DNA of 64,000 bases from Parvularcula sp039822105 (GTDB lineage Bacteria > Pseudomonadota > Alphaproteobacteria > Caulobacterales > Parvularculaceae): positions 1 to 64,000 of the forward strand of contig JBCBMW010000014.1 in assembly GCA_039822105.1 (NCBI GenBank), given 5' to 3'. The notes beneath the pieces were generated by a model. That model had not been told where the DNA came from and did no database searches. It saw only the letters and a list, made by a program, of their open reading frames with translations. The translations under genes and the position numbers were made by a program. Positions 35,208 through 43,714 of this stretch are shown here, in pieces (the stretch's first letter is position 1; the number at the start of each line of letters is the position of its first letter).

Positions 35208-36248
35208 ATGGTCGACCCCTCGCCCCAACACAAGCCGCGCGATAGCGCTTTCGCTGACGCTATCCTCGCCTGGTACGACCGCGAGGCGCGACGATTTCCC
35301 TGGCGGGTGCCGCCGGGCGAGCCCCGCCATGCCTCCGCTTACGAGGTGCTCGTCTCCGAGGTGATGCTGCAGCAGACGACCACCGCTGTTGTGGAAAAGC
35401 GGTACCCGGCCTTTCTCGAAAAGTTTCCCACACTGGAGGCGCTCGCGGCCGCCGATGAGGGCGAGGTCACCGATGCTTGGGCGGGTCTTGGCTACTACCG
35501 CCGCGCACGGGCTCTGCACGCTTGCGCTCGGGCGGTGATGGCCGACCATGGCGGGATGTTCCCCGAGGGTGAGGCGGGGCTCAAGTCGCTGCCTGGCATT
35601 GGCGACTACACCGGCGCGGCCATCACGGCGATCGCTCGCGGCGAGGTCGCGGTCGTGGTCGATGGCAACATTGAGCGGGTGATGGCGCGGATCGGGGCAA
35701 TCGATGAGCCGCTGCCCCGCGCGAAAAAGGCGATCAAGCAGCTGGCAGGTGAGCTGATGTCACTTGAACGCCCAGGTGACTATGCCCAGGCGCTGATGGA
35801 CCTCGGTGCACGGATCTGTCGGCCCAAGACGCCGGACTGTCTTCTTTGTCCGGTGAGGGAGCATTGCGAGGCGCAGGCCCTTGGTATTGCCGAGACGCTT
35901 CCTGTGAAAGCGCCGAAGAAAGCCAAGAAGAACGTATCAGGACGAATGTTCGTCGCGCGCAACGAGTCCGGTGAGGTCTTTTGTGTACGAAGGCCCGAGA
36001 ACGGCCTTTTCGGCGGCATGCTGGCGCTGCCGGGCGACGGGTGGGATGGCTCCGCTGACATCTCTGTGGTTGAGACGTCACTCGAGCTGGCAGGTGCGAT
36101 CAATCACACGCTGACCCATCGCGAGATAGCGATCGATGTCTATCGCGCGGCGGTGCCGTCTGTAGAGGGAGAGTGGGTGGCGGTGGACGAGGCGCTCAGC
36201 GCCATGCCCACCTTGTTTGTTAAAGCGTTAGAGAGAGCGCTTAGCTAG
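35208..36248 (+). CDS. mutY: A/G-specific adenine glycosylase
   Basis: MutY removes adenine mispaired with 8-oxoguanine. It has 346 residues: a helix-hairpin-helix GPD core (SEVMLQQTTT; LPGIGDYTGAAI; catalytic Asp in VVDGNIERV), the [4Fe-4S] cluster motif C-x6-C-x2-C-x5-C (CRPKTPDCLLC...C, about residues 205-221), and a C-terminal NUDIX-like 8-oxoG-sensing domain. ATG start with GAGG abutting it, a cramped ribosome-binding site caused by the divergent dciA-like gene. The 3' end overlaps ccrM by 8 bases. Confidence 0.94.
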   Translation: MVDPSPQHKPRDSAFADAILAWYDREARRFPWRVPPGEPRHASAYEVLVSEVMLQQTTTAVVEKRYPAFLEKFPTLEALAAADEGEVTDAWAGLGYYRRARALHACARAVMADHGGMFPEGEAGLKSLPGIGDYTGAAITAIARGEVAVVVDGNIERVMARIGAIDEPLPRAKKAIKQLAGELMSLERPGDYAQALMDLGARICRPKTPDCLLCPVREHCEAQALGIAETLPVKAPKKAKKNVSGRMFVARNESGEVFCVRRPENGLFGGMLALPGDGWDGSADISVVETSLELAGAINHTLTHREIAIDVYRAAVPSVEGEWVAVDEALSAMPTLFVKALERALS

Positions 36249-37326
36249 GACGACTGCGGATCGCTTGACGCAGTCCGTCAATTGGGGCGTAGCGGCCCTT
36301 GGTCTCTTCATAGTGCCAGTAGGTCCAGCCATTGCAGCTTGGTGCGTTCTGCAGGGTCGCGCCGACCTTGTGAATCGAGCCTTCCATGGAGGGTGTGGCG
36401 AGCGAGCCATCGGCCTTCACGCGGGCTGAGTGTTTCCGCTTGGGGCAATAGAGTTTCGTCCCTGGGCGGAGGAGACCGGCTTCGACAACCTGGCCGAACC
36501 CGACCCGCGGCGCTTTGCGCGGCGCAGGAAGAGGGGCCACGTCTGCGGCGTTCTCCGGCGCTTCGGTCGCCTCAATCCGGGCATGGGCCGCCTCAAGATA
36601 ACCTTCGTCGCGTTCGATTCCGATGAAGTGGCGACCGAGGCGCTTAGCCACCGCGCCGGTCGTCCCTGTACCGAAGAATGGATCGAGGATCACGTCACCT
36701 GGCTCACTGGTCGCCGTGAGAATGCGGTGAAGCAGGGCCTCAGGCTTTTGCGTCGGGTGCAGCTTGTGCCCCTTTTGCTTGAGACGTTCCTGGCCGGTGC
36801 AAAGCGGCAATTGCCAATCGGAGCGCATTTGCACGTCTTCGTTGGATGCCTTCAGGGATTGGTAGTTGAAGGTGACGCGGCTCGTCTTGCTACGGCCGGC
36901 CCAGATCATCGTCTCATGGGCGTTGGTGAAGCGCGTGCCGCGGAAGTTCGGCATCGGATTGCTCTTGACCCAGACGACATCGTTCTGGATCCAAAAGCCA
37001 AGATCTTGGATTGCCGAGCCAAGCCGGAAGATATTGTGGTAGGAACCGATGGCCCAGATCGCGCCATCTTTTTTCAGGATACGGCGCGCTTCGGTCAGCC
37101 AGGCGCGGGTGAACTCATCATAGGCTTCAAAGCTTGCAAACTGGTCCCATTCAGCATCGACCCCGTCGACACGGCTTTGATCGGGGCGCGTGAGACCATC
37201 TTTAAGCTGAAGATTATAGGGCGGATCAGCGAAAATGAGGTCAACGGACCCGGCCGGTAACTTGGCCATCTCCTCAATACAGCAACCGTGGAGGATTTGA
37301 TCCGTGGGCAGGCTCTTCATCGCCAT
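36241..37326 (-). CDS. ccrM: CcrM-type GANTC adenine methyltransferase
   Basis: A 361-residue orphan beta-class N6-adenine methyltransferase. In Caulobacter and relatives CcrM methylates GANTC late in S phase and so times cell-cycle transcription. It has DPPYNLQL (motif IV, about residue 35), FFGTGTTGAVA (SAM-binding motif I, about 217-227), the target domain between them, and the C-terminal extension of about 80 residues needed for specificity (SWNG-type block here reading APSCNGWTYWHYE). No restriction endonuclease gene is adjacent. The 90-base leader has two GANTC sites and a CtrA-like box. rnhB and a radical SAM gene lie upstream on the same strand. Confidence 0.94.
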   Translation of the reverse strand: MAMKSLPTDQILHGCCIEEMAKLPAGSVDLIFADPPYNLQLKDGLTRPDQSRVDGVDAEWDQFASFEAYDEFTRAWLTEARRILKKDGAIWAIGSYHNIFRLGSAIQDLGFWIQNDVVWVKSNPMPNFRGTRFTNAHETMIWAGRSKTSRVTFNYQSLKASNEDVQMRSDWQLPLCTGQERLKQKGHKLHPTQKPEALLHRILTATSEPGDVILDPFFGTGTTGAVAKRLGRHFIGIERDEGYLEAAHARIEATEAPENAADVAPLPAPRKAPRVGFGQVVEAGLLRPGTKLYCPKRKHSARVKADGSLATPSMEGSIHKVGATLQNAPSCNGWTYWHYEETKGRYAPIDGLRQAIRSRPS

Positions 37327-37337
37327 CTCCGTCTTAC

Positions 37338-37355
37338 GAATCCCCGGCTTGAGTC
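37338..37355. promoter_or_regulatory. paired GANTC methylation sites in the ccrM leader
   Basis: GAATC at 37338-37342 and GAGTC at 37351-37355 lie 12-29 bases upstream of the ccrM start. The Caulobacter ccrM leader also has two GANTC sites whose methylation affects its transcription. Hemimethylation here could give feedback on ccrM. Confidence 0.6.
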
Positions 37356-37362
37356 CCCAATG

Positions 37363-37377
37363 CTAATGAAGACTTAA
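37363..37377. promoter_or_regulatory. candidate CtrA binding site upstream of ccrM
   Basis: CTAA-TGAAGAC-TTAA, followed by C, matches the CtrA consensus TTAA-N7-TTAAC with one change; the complementary strand reads TTAA-N7-TTAG. It starts 37 bases upstream of the ccrM start codon, near the GANTC pair. In Caulobacter, CtrA activates ccrM. Confidence 0.5.
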
Positions 37378-37416
37378 CGGGCATGATCCGTAGGCGTTAA
37401 CGAAGGTAAACGAAGC

Positions 37417-38013
37417 CTAGCTAAGGATTTTGGTCAAGAAAGAATGGCGGTGGTGGGGTGTCACGCCCTGGCTCAAAATAGCCTCACGATGCGCTTTGCT
37501 GCCATAGCCTTTGTTCGTATGCCAACAATAGGCGGCGTAACGTGCTGCGAGCCGGACCATCGCCCGGTCGCGGGTCACTTTCGCAACGATCGACGCCGCT
37601 GCCACAGAAGGGCAGGACGCGTCGGCTTTCACCTCGGTCAGGACCCGGCGATCACCGAACTTCGGTGCGCGGTTACCGTCGACCAAAACGACAGCCTCGC
37701 CTTCAAAACCCAGCGTGTCCACCGCCCGCTGCATGGCGAGGCGCGTGGCCTTTTCGATGCCGAGCGCATCGATGCCTTGGGCCGACACAGCGCCCATGCC
37801 GATACGAGCCTCGCGCAGGATTTGTACGGTGAGAAGATTCCGTTTTTTCTCGCTGAGCGCTTTGGAGTCCCTCAGCCCGTCAATCGGCGTCCCCAAGACC
37901 GCGGCTGCCGCCACGACTGGTCCTGCAAGCGGCCCCCGACCGACCTCGTCGACACCAATCACCGTGCTCCCGCCGGCGAGGCTTGCTTCATATTGAGGGC
38001 AGGGGATCTGCAT
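37417..38013 (-). CDS. rnhB: ribonuclease HII
   Basis: RNase HII removes ribonucleotides embedded in DNA and RNA primers. It has 198 residues with the family motif GVDEVGRGPLAGPVVAAA near residue 20 (catalytic Asp-Glu), VLVDGNRAPKF, and ASIVAKVTRDR with a further acidic ligand. ATG start. It is 31 bases from the upstream radical SAM gene and 90 bases from ccrM; the latter spacer carries its own cell-cycle-type promoter motifs. Confidence 0.95.
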   Translation of the reverse strand: MQIPCPQYEASLAGGSTVIGVDEVGRGPLAGPVVAAAAVLGTPIDGLRDSKALSEKKRNLLTVQILREARIGMGAVSAQGIDALGIEKATRLAMQRAVDTLGFEGEAVVLVDGNRAPKFGDRRVLTEVKADASCPSVAAASIVAKVTRDRAMVRLAARYAAYCWHTNKGYGSKAHREAILSQGVTPHHRHSFLTKILS

Positions 38014-38044
38014 GAGCCCAAGTTCGCCTGCGTCCCCCGACCTC

Positions 38045-39151
38045 TCAAGCGGGATTTTCCCCGAAGAGGTCGCCCTGGGGTGAGGTCTCTTTGGGAGGCC
38101 TGAAATGCTCGGTGCTCATGGGCGGCATGCGGCTGAACCCCAGTCTCTTTTCCGCCGCGTGGAACCGAACGCTCAAAAGATCAGCATAGGCGCTCTTGGG
38201 CCCTGCGCCGCGCGAGCGCTCAATATCGTAGAGTTTGCCGCCATTCACGTCCCGGATATGCCCCAAGACCTTGGACTTGCTGTTCGGTGCCACGGCATCG
38301 AGCCATTCCTCAAACAGCGGACCAACCTCCCGCGGTAGCCAAAGAAGCGTGTAGGCAGTGAACTGCGCGCCAGCGCTCCTCGCCTCCGCCATTAGGTTTT
38401 CCAGTTCGTGGTCGGAGAGCCCCGGGATCATCGGGCCGTGAACAGTGCCGGTGGGGATCCCAGCTTCGCTCAATTGCCGCACCGCTTCGAACCGCTTTGC
38501 CGGCGTTGGCGCCCGCGGCTCCATCGCATGGGCAAGGCCCTTATCGAGGGTGGTGATCGAGACCATGGTGCGCACGAGGTTCAGCGCCGCGAGCTCTTTC
38601 AAAAGATCAAGGTCGCGCAGGATGAGGTCTGATTTCGTCAGAATGCTGACGGGATGCTTGAACTCCAAGAGCACCTCGAGCACCTGCCGCATGATCCGGA
38701 AGCGCTTTTCGATCGGCTGATAGGGATCGGTGTTGGTTCCGATCGCGATGGTGCGCAGCTTGTACGACTTTGACTTGAGCTCTTTACGCAGAAGCTTGGC
38801 CGCGCCGGGCTTGGCAATCAGCTTGCGTTCAAAATCTTGGCCCGGCGACATGCCGAGATAGGCGTGGGTGGGCCGGGCAAAACAGTAAACGCAGCCATGC
38901 TCGCATCCCCGGTAGGGATTGATCGACCGATCAAAGCCCACAAACGGGCTGTCATTGAAGGTGAGGATCGACTTTGCCGGCTCGAGCGTGACCTCTGTTT
39001 TCGCCGTCTGCTGATCATCCTGCCGCTCCCAACCATCGGTGACATGGATCCGGGCTTCAGCCTCAAATCGTCCCGCCTCGTTGGATCGCGCCCCGCGGCC
39101 CTTAAAGGTTCCGCGCGGCGCTTGAAAGGATATGCCAGCCGATTTTGACAT
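38045..39151 (-). CDS. PA0069-type radical SAM protein
   Basis: A 368-residue radical SAM enzyme. The cluster motif CxxxCxxC appears as GCEHGCVYCFARPTH near residue 95, and the upstream FNDSPFVGFDRSINPYRG and downstream IGTNTDPYQPIEK are typical of the PA0069/SPL-like group. The substrate is not established; it resembles spore photoproduct lyase but lacks a known DNA-repair assignment. The ATG giving MSKSAG is chosen over an upstream in-frame start. First gene of a probable leftward unit with rnhB. Confidence 0.85.
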   Translation of the reverse strand: MSKSAGISFQAPRGTFKGRGARSNEAGRFEAEARIHVTDGWERQDDQQTAKTEVTLEPAKSILTFNDSPFVGFDRSINPYRGCEHGCVYCFARPTHAYLGMSPGQDFERKLIAKPGAAKLLRKELKSKSYKLRTIAIGTNTDPYQPIEKRFRIMRQVLEVLLEFKHPVSILTKSDLILRDLDLLKELAALNLVRTMVSITTLDKGLAHAMEPRAPTPAKRFEAVRQLSEAGIPTGTVHGPMIPGLSDHELENLMAEARSAGAQFTAYTLLWLPREVGPLFEEWLDAVAPNSKSKVLGHIRDVNGGKLYDIERSRGAGPKSAYADLLSVRFHAAEKRLGFSRMPPMSTEHFRPPKETSPQGDLFGENPA

Positions 39152-39212
39152 GACCAGAACATAAGGCCAACATCGGAACAAAGAAAGAACAAACTTTCCA
39201 GATCAGCCAGAA

Positions 39213-40676
39213 TCAGCGGTTGGAAGCGGCCACGCTTTCAGGCGCTGGGCGCGCGCTTGGCAGATCTGCGCGGTTGGGTCGCCTTAAGAGGAAGTGGATC
39301 AACACAGCTGACACCAATCCGGTCAGAACCAACGAGACCCATGCTGACGTGAACACGGCCTGATCGGCCGCCGCGCCGAACCCGTTGACGGCAACCAGCG
39401 AGAGCCCGGCATAGAGCCCGACGAAGCGAAGCGCGTTCATGGCCAACGCCAGGTTGGGATAGCCCAGTGGGTTGAAGATCCCGATCGAGACGTAGAGAAG
39501 CCCGGCCGCCCAAAGGCCGAACGCAATGGCCTCGAGATAGGCGTCAGTGGAGGCTGCGATGGCCGGATCATCGGTGAAGAGAAACCCGAGGCTCTCACCA
39601 AAGCTCCAGAGGATAAGGGCGCCGATCACACCCCAAAGAATGCTGAAACCCCAAACGTTGCGCTCGGCCTTTGCCAGCCGCTCATCCCTCCGGGCACCGA
39701 CATTCTGGCCGATAAAGGGGGTGATGCCGGTTTGAAGTGCGAAGAACGGGATGAGGGCCAGCGCCTCCACCCGTGCGCCGACGGCAAAGCCTGCCACCAC
39801 CGACGGTCCAGCATCGGCGAGAAGACGGGTGGCCACGGCGCTGCCGATCGGTGAGACGAGCTGCGCAAGAAAGGCCGGTGCGCCGTAGCGCATCACCTGG
39901 TGGATGCAGGGCAGGAACGAGCGCAATGTCTCTGCCTCAAAGGCGATCAGTTTCTCCCGCAAAAGCCAGCCGACCGCCAAGATACTGATGATGGCGCGGG
40001 CCAGGATTGTCGCCAGCGCAGCGCCCTTCATGCCGAGCTCAGGAAAACCAAGGAGGCCGAAGATCAAGAGCGGCGAGACGGCCGCGTTGATGATGGCAGC
40101 GACGACCATCAGCACGCTGGGCACCATGGCTTCACCGGACGCGCGGATCAGGCCGTTGAGGACAATCGGTAGGACCAGGGTCGGCAGGCCGATATACCAG
40201 ATGGTCATGAACGCGTTGATCAGCGGTAAGAGATCCGGCCGCGCGCCAAGGGCGAGGAAGACGCTATCGGAGACCTGCAGCATGATGACGCCGAGAATGG
40301 CGGCAAAGATGCCGACAAAGATCATCGTGCTGGCGATCAAGTAGCGCGCCTGATCCTGGCGTCCCGCGCCGATGGCGCGGCTGACCACAGCAGCACCGCC
40401 ATTGCCCATGCCGATGGCGATCGCAGACATGCCGAAGATAACGGGGAAGCAAAAGCCGATCGCCGCCAGCTCCTCCGCACCCAGCCGTCCGATATAGAAC
40501 GTGTCGGTGACGTTGATCGCGATGACTGAAAACAGACCGAGGGTCATCGGCCACGACAGCGCAAACAGCACCCGCGTGACCGGCTCTGTCAGGATGCGGT
40601 CACGCCGCTCCTCTAAACTCACTGTCGCCCGGGCCATCGCGGCTACATCAGCTGACTGGCGCAGCGATGCAACCAT
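39213..40676 (-). CDS. MATE family efflux transporter
   Basis: A 487-residue inner-membrane multidrug/toxin extrusion protein with 12 hydrophobic segments in two halves. Segment 1 reads LSWPMTLGLFSVIAINVTDT, with the MATE-type DTFYIGRLGAEELAAIG after it, and the second half has PFIGQNVGARRDERL. These pumps exchange cationic drugs for Na+ or H+. Two further in-frame Met codons (residue 14) are possible starts. Confidence 0.9.
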   Translation of the reverse strand: MVASLRQSADVAAMARATVSLEERRDRILTEPVTRVLFALSWPMTLGLFSVIAINVTDTFYIGRLGAEELAAIGFCFPVIFGMSAIAIGMGNGGAAVVSRAIGAGRQDQARYLIASTMIFVGIFAAILGVIMLQVSDSVFLALGARPDLLPLINAFMTIWYIGLPTLVLPIVLNGLIRASGEAMVPSVLMVVAAIINAAVSPLLIFGLLGFPELGMKGAALATILARAIISILAVGWLLREKLIAFEAETLRSFLPCIHQVMRYGAPAFLAQLVSPIGSAVATRLLADAGPSVVAGFAVGARVEALALIPFFALQTGITPFIGQNVGARRDERLAKAERNVWGFSILWGVIGALILWSFGESLGFLFTDDPAIAASTDAYLEAIAFGLWAAGLLYVSIGIFNPLGYPNLALAMNALRFVGLYAGLSLVAVNGFGAAADQAVFTSAWVSLVLTGLVSAVLIHFLLRRPNRADLPSARPAPESVAASNR

Positions 40677-40710
40677 CGATGGCGATCAGGGCGTAACGTA
40701 ACGTTGAGCG

Positions 40711-41364
40711 CTAGGCTTTGCGGCGGGCGAGGCTGAGACCAACAATCCCTGACAAGAAGATCAAAGCCGCACCGGGGACCGGGACCGCTTCACCTTCCAC
40801 AAGCACGCCAAACTCTTGCGAGAAATTGGTGCCGAAGTTGAAGATCCCATCCTCGTCGAAGCTTTGCGTGTTGGCCGTGACAACGCCGGGCGTTTCCCCG
40901 CCAAGCAAGGCGCCGCTGTTGGTCGCTTCGAACACCACCGTGTAGACGCCAGCTGTCAGGTCGCCGAGGCTTGAGAAATCGGCGGTCCGACTGCGAATGG
41001 TGCGGCCTTCGACTTCGTCGCTGGTGAAGTTGAACGACTGGCTACCGACCTCATCACCGTCGACACCGGCGCCTTCGACAATCGAGATTTCCAGATCGAA
41101 CGCGCCACCGAAGCTCGTAAAGAACGCGGTGACGGACAGCTCGCGCGTGTCTTGGGACAACATGAAGGACTGCCCAACCGGGCCAAGCGCGTTGATGTTG
41201 AACGCCGGAGTTCCCTGGTTCCCTGGGGCGGTAGTCGCGTTGATCGACTCAATACCGTCCGCAGCGAGAGGGTTCAGTGTATTCAAGATTTCTGCTGCCG
41301 ATGCACAGACCGGAGCGAGGGACGCAGCACACAAAGCAACTGTTGCAAGAAGCTTAGAAGACAT
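40711..41364 (-). CDS. VPxPA-CTERM sorting-domain surface protein
   Basis: A 217-residue exported protein. A signal peptide ends near residue 23 (CASA-A), followed by a beta-rich Gly/Thr/Ser domain. The C-terminus is a PEP-CTERM-class tripartite tail: VPVPGAAL, a hydrophobic helix (LIFLSGIVGLSLA) and a final ARRKA basic cluster. Such tails are recognised by exosortases that anchor or release surface proteins. No exosortase is in the window. An inverted repeat overlaps its ribosome-binding region (41373-41398). Confidence 0.85.
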   Translation of the reverse strand: MSSKLLATVALCAASLAPVCASAAEILNTLNPLAADGIESINATTAPGNQGTPAFNINALGPVGQSFMLSQDTRELSVTAFFTSFGGAFDLEISIVEGAGVDGDEVGSQSFNFTSDEVEGRTIRSRTADFSSLGDLTAGVYTVVFEATNSGALLGGETPGVVTANTQSFDEDGIFNFGTNFSQEFGVLVEGEAVPVPGAALIFLSGIVGLSLARRKA

Positions 41365-41372
41365 GGGATCAC

Positions 41373-41398
41373 CTCATCTATCAGATTGATAAGATGAG
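41373..41398. repeat. inverted repeat in the leader of the CTERM protein gene
   Basis: CTCATCTATCA and TGATAAGATGAG form an 11-bp stem interrupted by one bulged base with a 3-base loop. It starts 9 bases upstream of the start codon and touches the GAGGT ribosome-binding site, so it could be an operator or an RNA hairpin limiting translation. Confidence 0.45.
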
Positions 41399-41456
41399 TA
41401 TTATCCCAACATCACAGCACTCTTGTGCGAATTCTTTGTGACAAATCTTGAGCGAA

Positions 41457-42131
41457 TTAGTCCGACTTCGTCTGATCGAAATTGGCAAAGACCTGATCGA
41501 GGTCTGGTGTCGCCGATTCCTCTTCGGCTTCGACCTCTGGCTCGACGCTTTGATCTGCAGGCTGAAGGGTTGCGCCCTCCGGCATTTGGCCCTCAGCTTC
41601 CAGGCGCTGACGCTCTTCGGAAGCCTTTTGCACGGCCATGTCGAGATCGAACTGGGTGCAGAAGCCCAAGGTCACGGGGTCCATCGGTTCAAGGTTGGAG
41701 CTGTTCCAGTGCGTCTTGTCGCGGATCGCTTGGATCGTCTGCTTGGTCGTGCCGAGCAATTTTGAGATCACGCGGTCTGGCACTTCAGGGTGGTTGCGCA
41801 CGATCCACGCGATCGCGTTGGGCCGCTCTTGCCGGCGCGAGGTGGGGATGTAGCGGGTCTGCTTCTTCGCCGCTGGCACCACGACCTTCTTCTTCAAAAG
41901 CTTGAGCCGGTAGTCTTCGTCAGCTTCCGCCTTTTCGATTTCGTCCCGCGTCAGCTGCTCATTGGTGACAGGGTTGATACCGCGCACACCCGCCGCGACG
42001 TCGCCGTCGGCGATGCCCTTCACTTCCAATGCATGCAGACCGCAAAAGTCGGCGATCTGGTCAAAGGTGAGGGCCGTGTTGTCGATCAGCCAAACGGCCG
42101 TTGCTTTCGGCATCAAAGGTTTGTCGCTCAT
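41457..42131 (-). CDS. trcR: cell cycle transcriptional regulator TrcR (DUF1013)
   Basis: A 224-residue alphaproteobacterial regulator. The DUF1013 region has PKATAVWLIDNTALTFDQIA, a helix-turn-helix-like start, and a second block VSKLLGTTKQTIQAIRDKTH (here ISKLLGTTK) with DPVTLGFCTQ near residue 150. The last 50 residues are acidic and disordered. In Caulobacter the homologue TrcR is reported to associate with transcription in the cell-cycle circuit. Three ATG codons occur in tandem; the third gives GGAG at six bases and is chosen. Its presence with ccrM fits a CtrA-type cell cycle. Confidence 0.9.
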   Translation of the reverse strand: MSDKPLMPKATAVWLIDNTALTFDQIADFCGLHALEVKGIADGDVAAGVRGINPVTNEQLTRDEIEKAEADEDYRLKLLKKKVVVPAAKKQTRYIPTSRRQERPNAIAWIVRNHPEVPDRVISKLLGTTKQTIQAIRDKTHWNSSNLEPMDPVTLGFCTQFDLDMAVQKASEERQRLEAEGQMPEGATLQPADQSVEPEVEAEEESATPDLDQVFANFDQTKSD

Positions 42132-42343
42132 CATCATCTCCGTCGCGGGGCGCGCCTGATAGGGCGCGGAACAATAGTGATCCCCGGCGCGTCGTCCGGC
42201 GGGGTCGCTGAATGACAATTGGGGGGAGCATCTGAACTAGGGCCATGCGTCTTCTGGTGCAAGAGGAGACGTCGGGGGCGCTGGCGAAGGCGCCCTCAGG
42301 GTGCTAAGCCCTGACTCGACGGGGCCAACGACGGATTGTGATC

Positions 42344-42589
42344 ATGACCGCCATCAATAGCGATGACATGCTCAAGAAAGAGCTTCGTACCCTGTTTATC
42401 CGGATCGCAGTCCTGCTCGCGGGCGGCGTCATTCTCGGCCTGATCGTCAGCCTGCTCGGCGCCTCGCATATTGGCACGCTGATCGTCGGTCTCTCTTTTG
42501 TTGTCAGTGTGGTCTTGATGGTGCTGCTGATGGCTCGCTTTGTGAAGAAACGCGCCGATGCAACGGCCGAGAAACCGGCCAACAGCTAG
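42344..42589 (+). CDS. small two-helix membrane protein
   Basis: An 81-residue hypothetical protein with two hydrophobic helices (about 19-40 and 45-65) and charged ends (KKELRT in front, FVKKRADATAEK behind). Function unknown; it could be a small envelope or assembly factor. ATG at 42344 is used; a GTG two codons earlier is in frame. It lies 42 bases upstream of queA on the same strand. Confidence 0.65.
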   Translation: MTAINSDDMLKKELRTLFIRIAVLLAGGVILGLIVSLLGASHIGTLIVGLSFVVSVVLMVLLMARFVKKRADATAEKPANS

Positions 42590-42631
42590 CGGCGACTGGC
42601 GGGATGCCGCTCACGGCGCTAGGCGCCCAGG

Positions 42632-43681
42632 ATGCGCACCGCTGATTTTGATTTTGAGCTCCCCGAAGAGTTGATCGCCCTTGAGCCGCCTCAGGAGCGG
42701 ACGGAGGCGCGGCTTCTTCATGTCGGCGCCGAGTTGGCCGACCGCGGGATCGCCGATCTGCCCTCCGTGCTGCGCCCGGGCGATCTCCTGATCCTCAACG
42801 ACACGAAGGTGATCCCCGCCGCTCTCGCGGGCACCCGCGAGGCCAGGGCAGAGGGCGCCGGGGTCGAGGTGGAAGCGAACCTGATCGAACATCTGGAGCC
42901 GATTGATGGCCGCGCCCATTGGAAGAGTTTTGCCCGGCCGGGGAAACGCCTGAAAGTTGGTGATCGGATAGATTTCTCAGGCTTGATAGCAGAGGTGACC
43001 AAGCGCGACGGGATGGAGACGGAGCTTCTCTTCGACGTTGCGGAGGACAGCTTTGATGCGGCGTTGATGAAGGCGGGCATGCCGCCGCTGCCGCCCTATA
43101 TCGCCCGCCGCCGGGCGGCGCGGGAGGATGACCGCGAGCGTTATCAAACGGTCTACGCAAAAGAGCCCGGCAGTGTCGCGGCGCCGACGGCCGGTCTTCA
43201 TTTTACGGACGACCTCTTTGCGGCGCTAGAGGCGGCGGGAATTGGCCGCGTGTCCGTGACCCTCCATGTGGGGGCCGGGACGTTCCTCCCCGTGCAGACC
43301 GAAGACGCGGCCGATCACAAAATGCACGCCGAGTGGGGCTTTGTCTCCGAGGATGCCGCCACGAAGATCAACGACGCGCGCGCCAATGGTGGCCGGATCA
43401 TCGCCGTCGGCACGACATCGCTCCGCCTTCTTGAAAGCGCCTGGGACGGGGAAGCTGTTGCGCCGTTCTCGGGCGATACGTCGATCTTCTTGAAGCCGGG
43501 CGATCCCTTCCCGTCAGCTGATCTGCTTCTCACTAATTTCCACCTGCCCAAGTCGACGCTCTTCATGCTCGTCTGCGGCTTCGCGGGGACCGATCGCATG
43601 AAGGCGGCCTATGCCCATGCGATCGAGCAGCATTACCGATTTTATTCGTATGGGGACGCTTGTTTGTTGGAGAGGACCTAA
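42632..43681 (+). CDS. queA: tRNA preQ1 ribosyltransferase-isomerase
   Basis: QueA transfers and rearranges the ribose of S-adenosylmethionine onto preQ1 in tRNA, giving epoxyqueuosine. It has 349 residues, the family length, with the N-terminal FDFELPEELIA, PTAGLHFTDDL, THVGAGTF-type block (LHVGAGTFLPV), NFHLPKSTLFML and the C-terminal YSYGDACLL motif. The companion gene tgt is in this window but about 7.8 kb away. The stop codon lies in the loop of a long hairpin. Confidence 0.96.
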   Translation: MRTADFDFELPEELIALEPPQERTEARLLHVGAELADRGIADLPSVLRPGDLLILNDTKVIPAALAGTREARAEGAGVEVEANLIEHLEPIDGRAHWKSFARPGKRLKVGDRIDFSGLIAEVTKRDGMETELLFDVAEDSFDAALMKAGMPPLPPYIARRRAAREDDRERYQTVYAKEPGSVAAPTAGLHFTDDLFAALEAAGIGRVSVTLHVGAGTFLPVQTEDAADHKMHAEWGFVSEDAATKINDARANGGRIIAVGTTSLRLLESAWDGEAVAPFSGDTSIFLKPGDPFPSADLLLTNFHLPKSTLFMLVCGFAGTDRMKAAYAHAIEQHYRFYSYGDACLLERT

Positions 43682-43696
43682 GGTCCCCTCCAACAA
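43664..43696. terminator. hairpin whose loop is the queA stop codon
   Basis: TTGTTGGAGAGGACC and GGTCCCCTCCAACAA pair over 15 positions with one mismatch; the 3-base loop TAA is the queA stop. No T-tract follows. It lies between queA and the convergent serine hydrolase gene (18 bases further) and could stop or protect both transcripts. Confidence 0.6.
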
Positions 43697-43714
43697 GGCG
43701 CGGTAAACCGTTCC

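Noticed and set aside
37396..37401. GTTAAC as a second CtrA site upstream of ccrM
   Set aside because: It is a half site only; no partner TTAA at the seven-base spacing.
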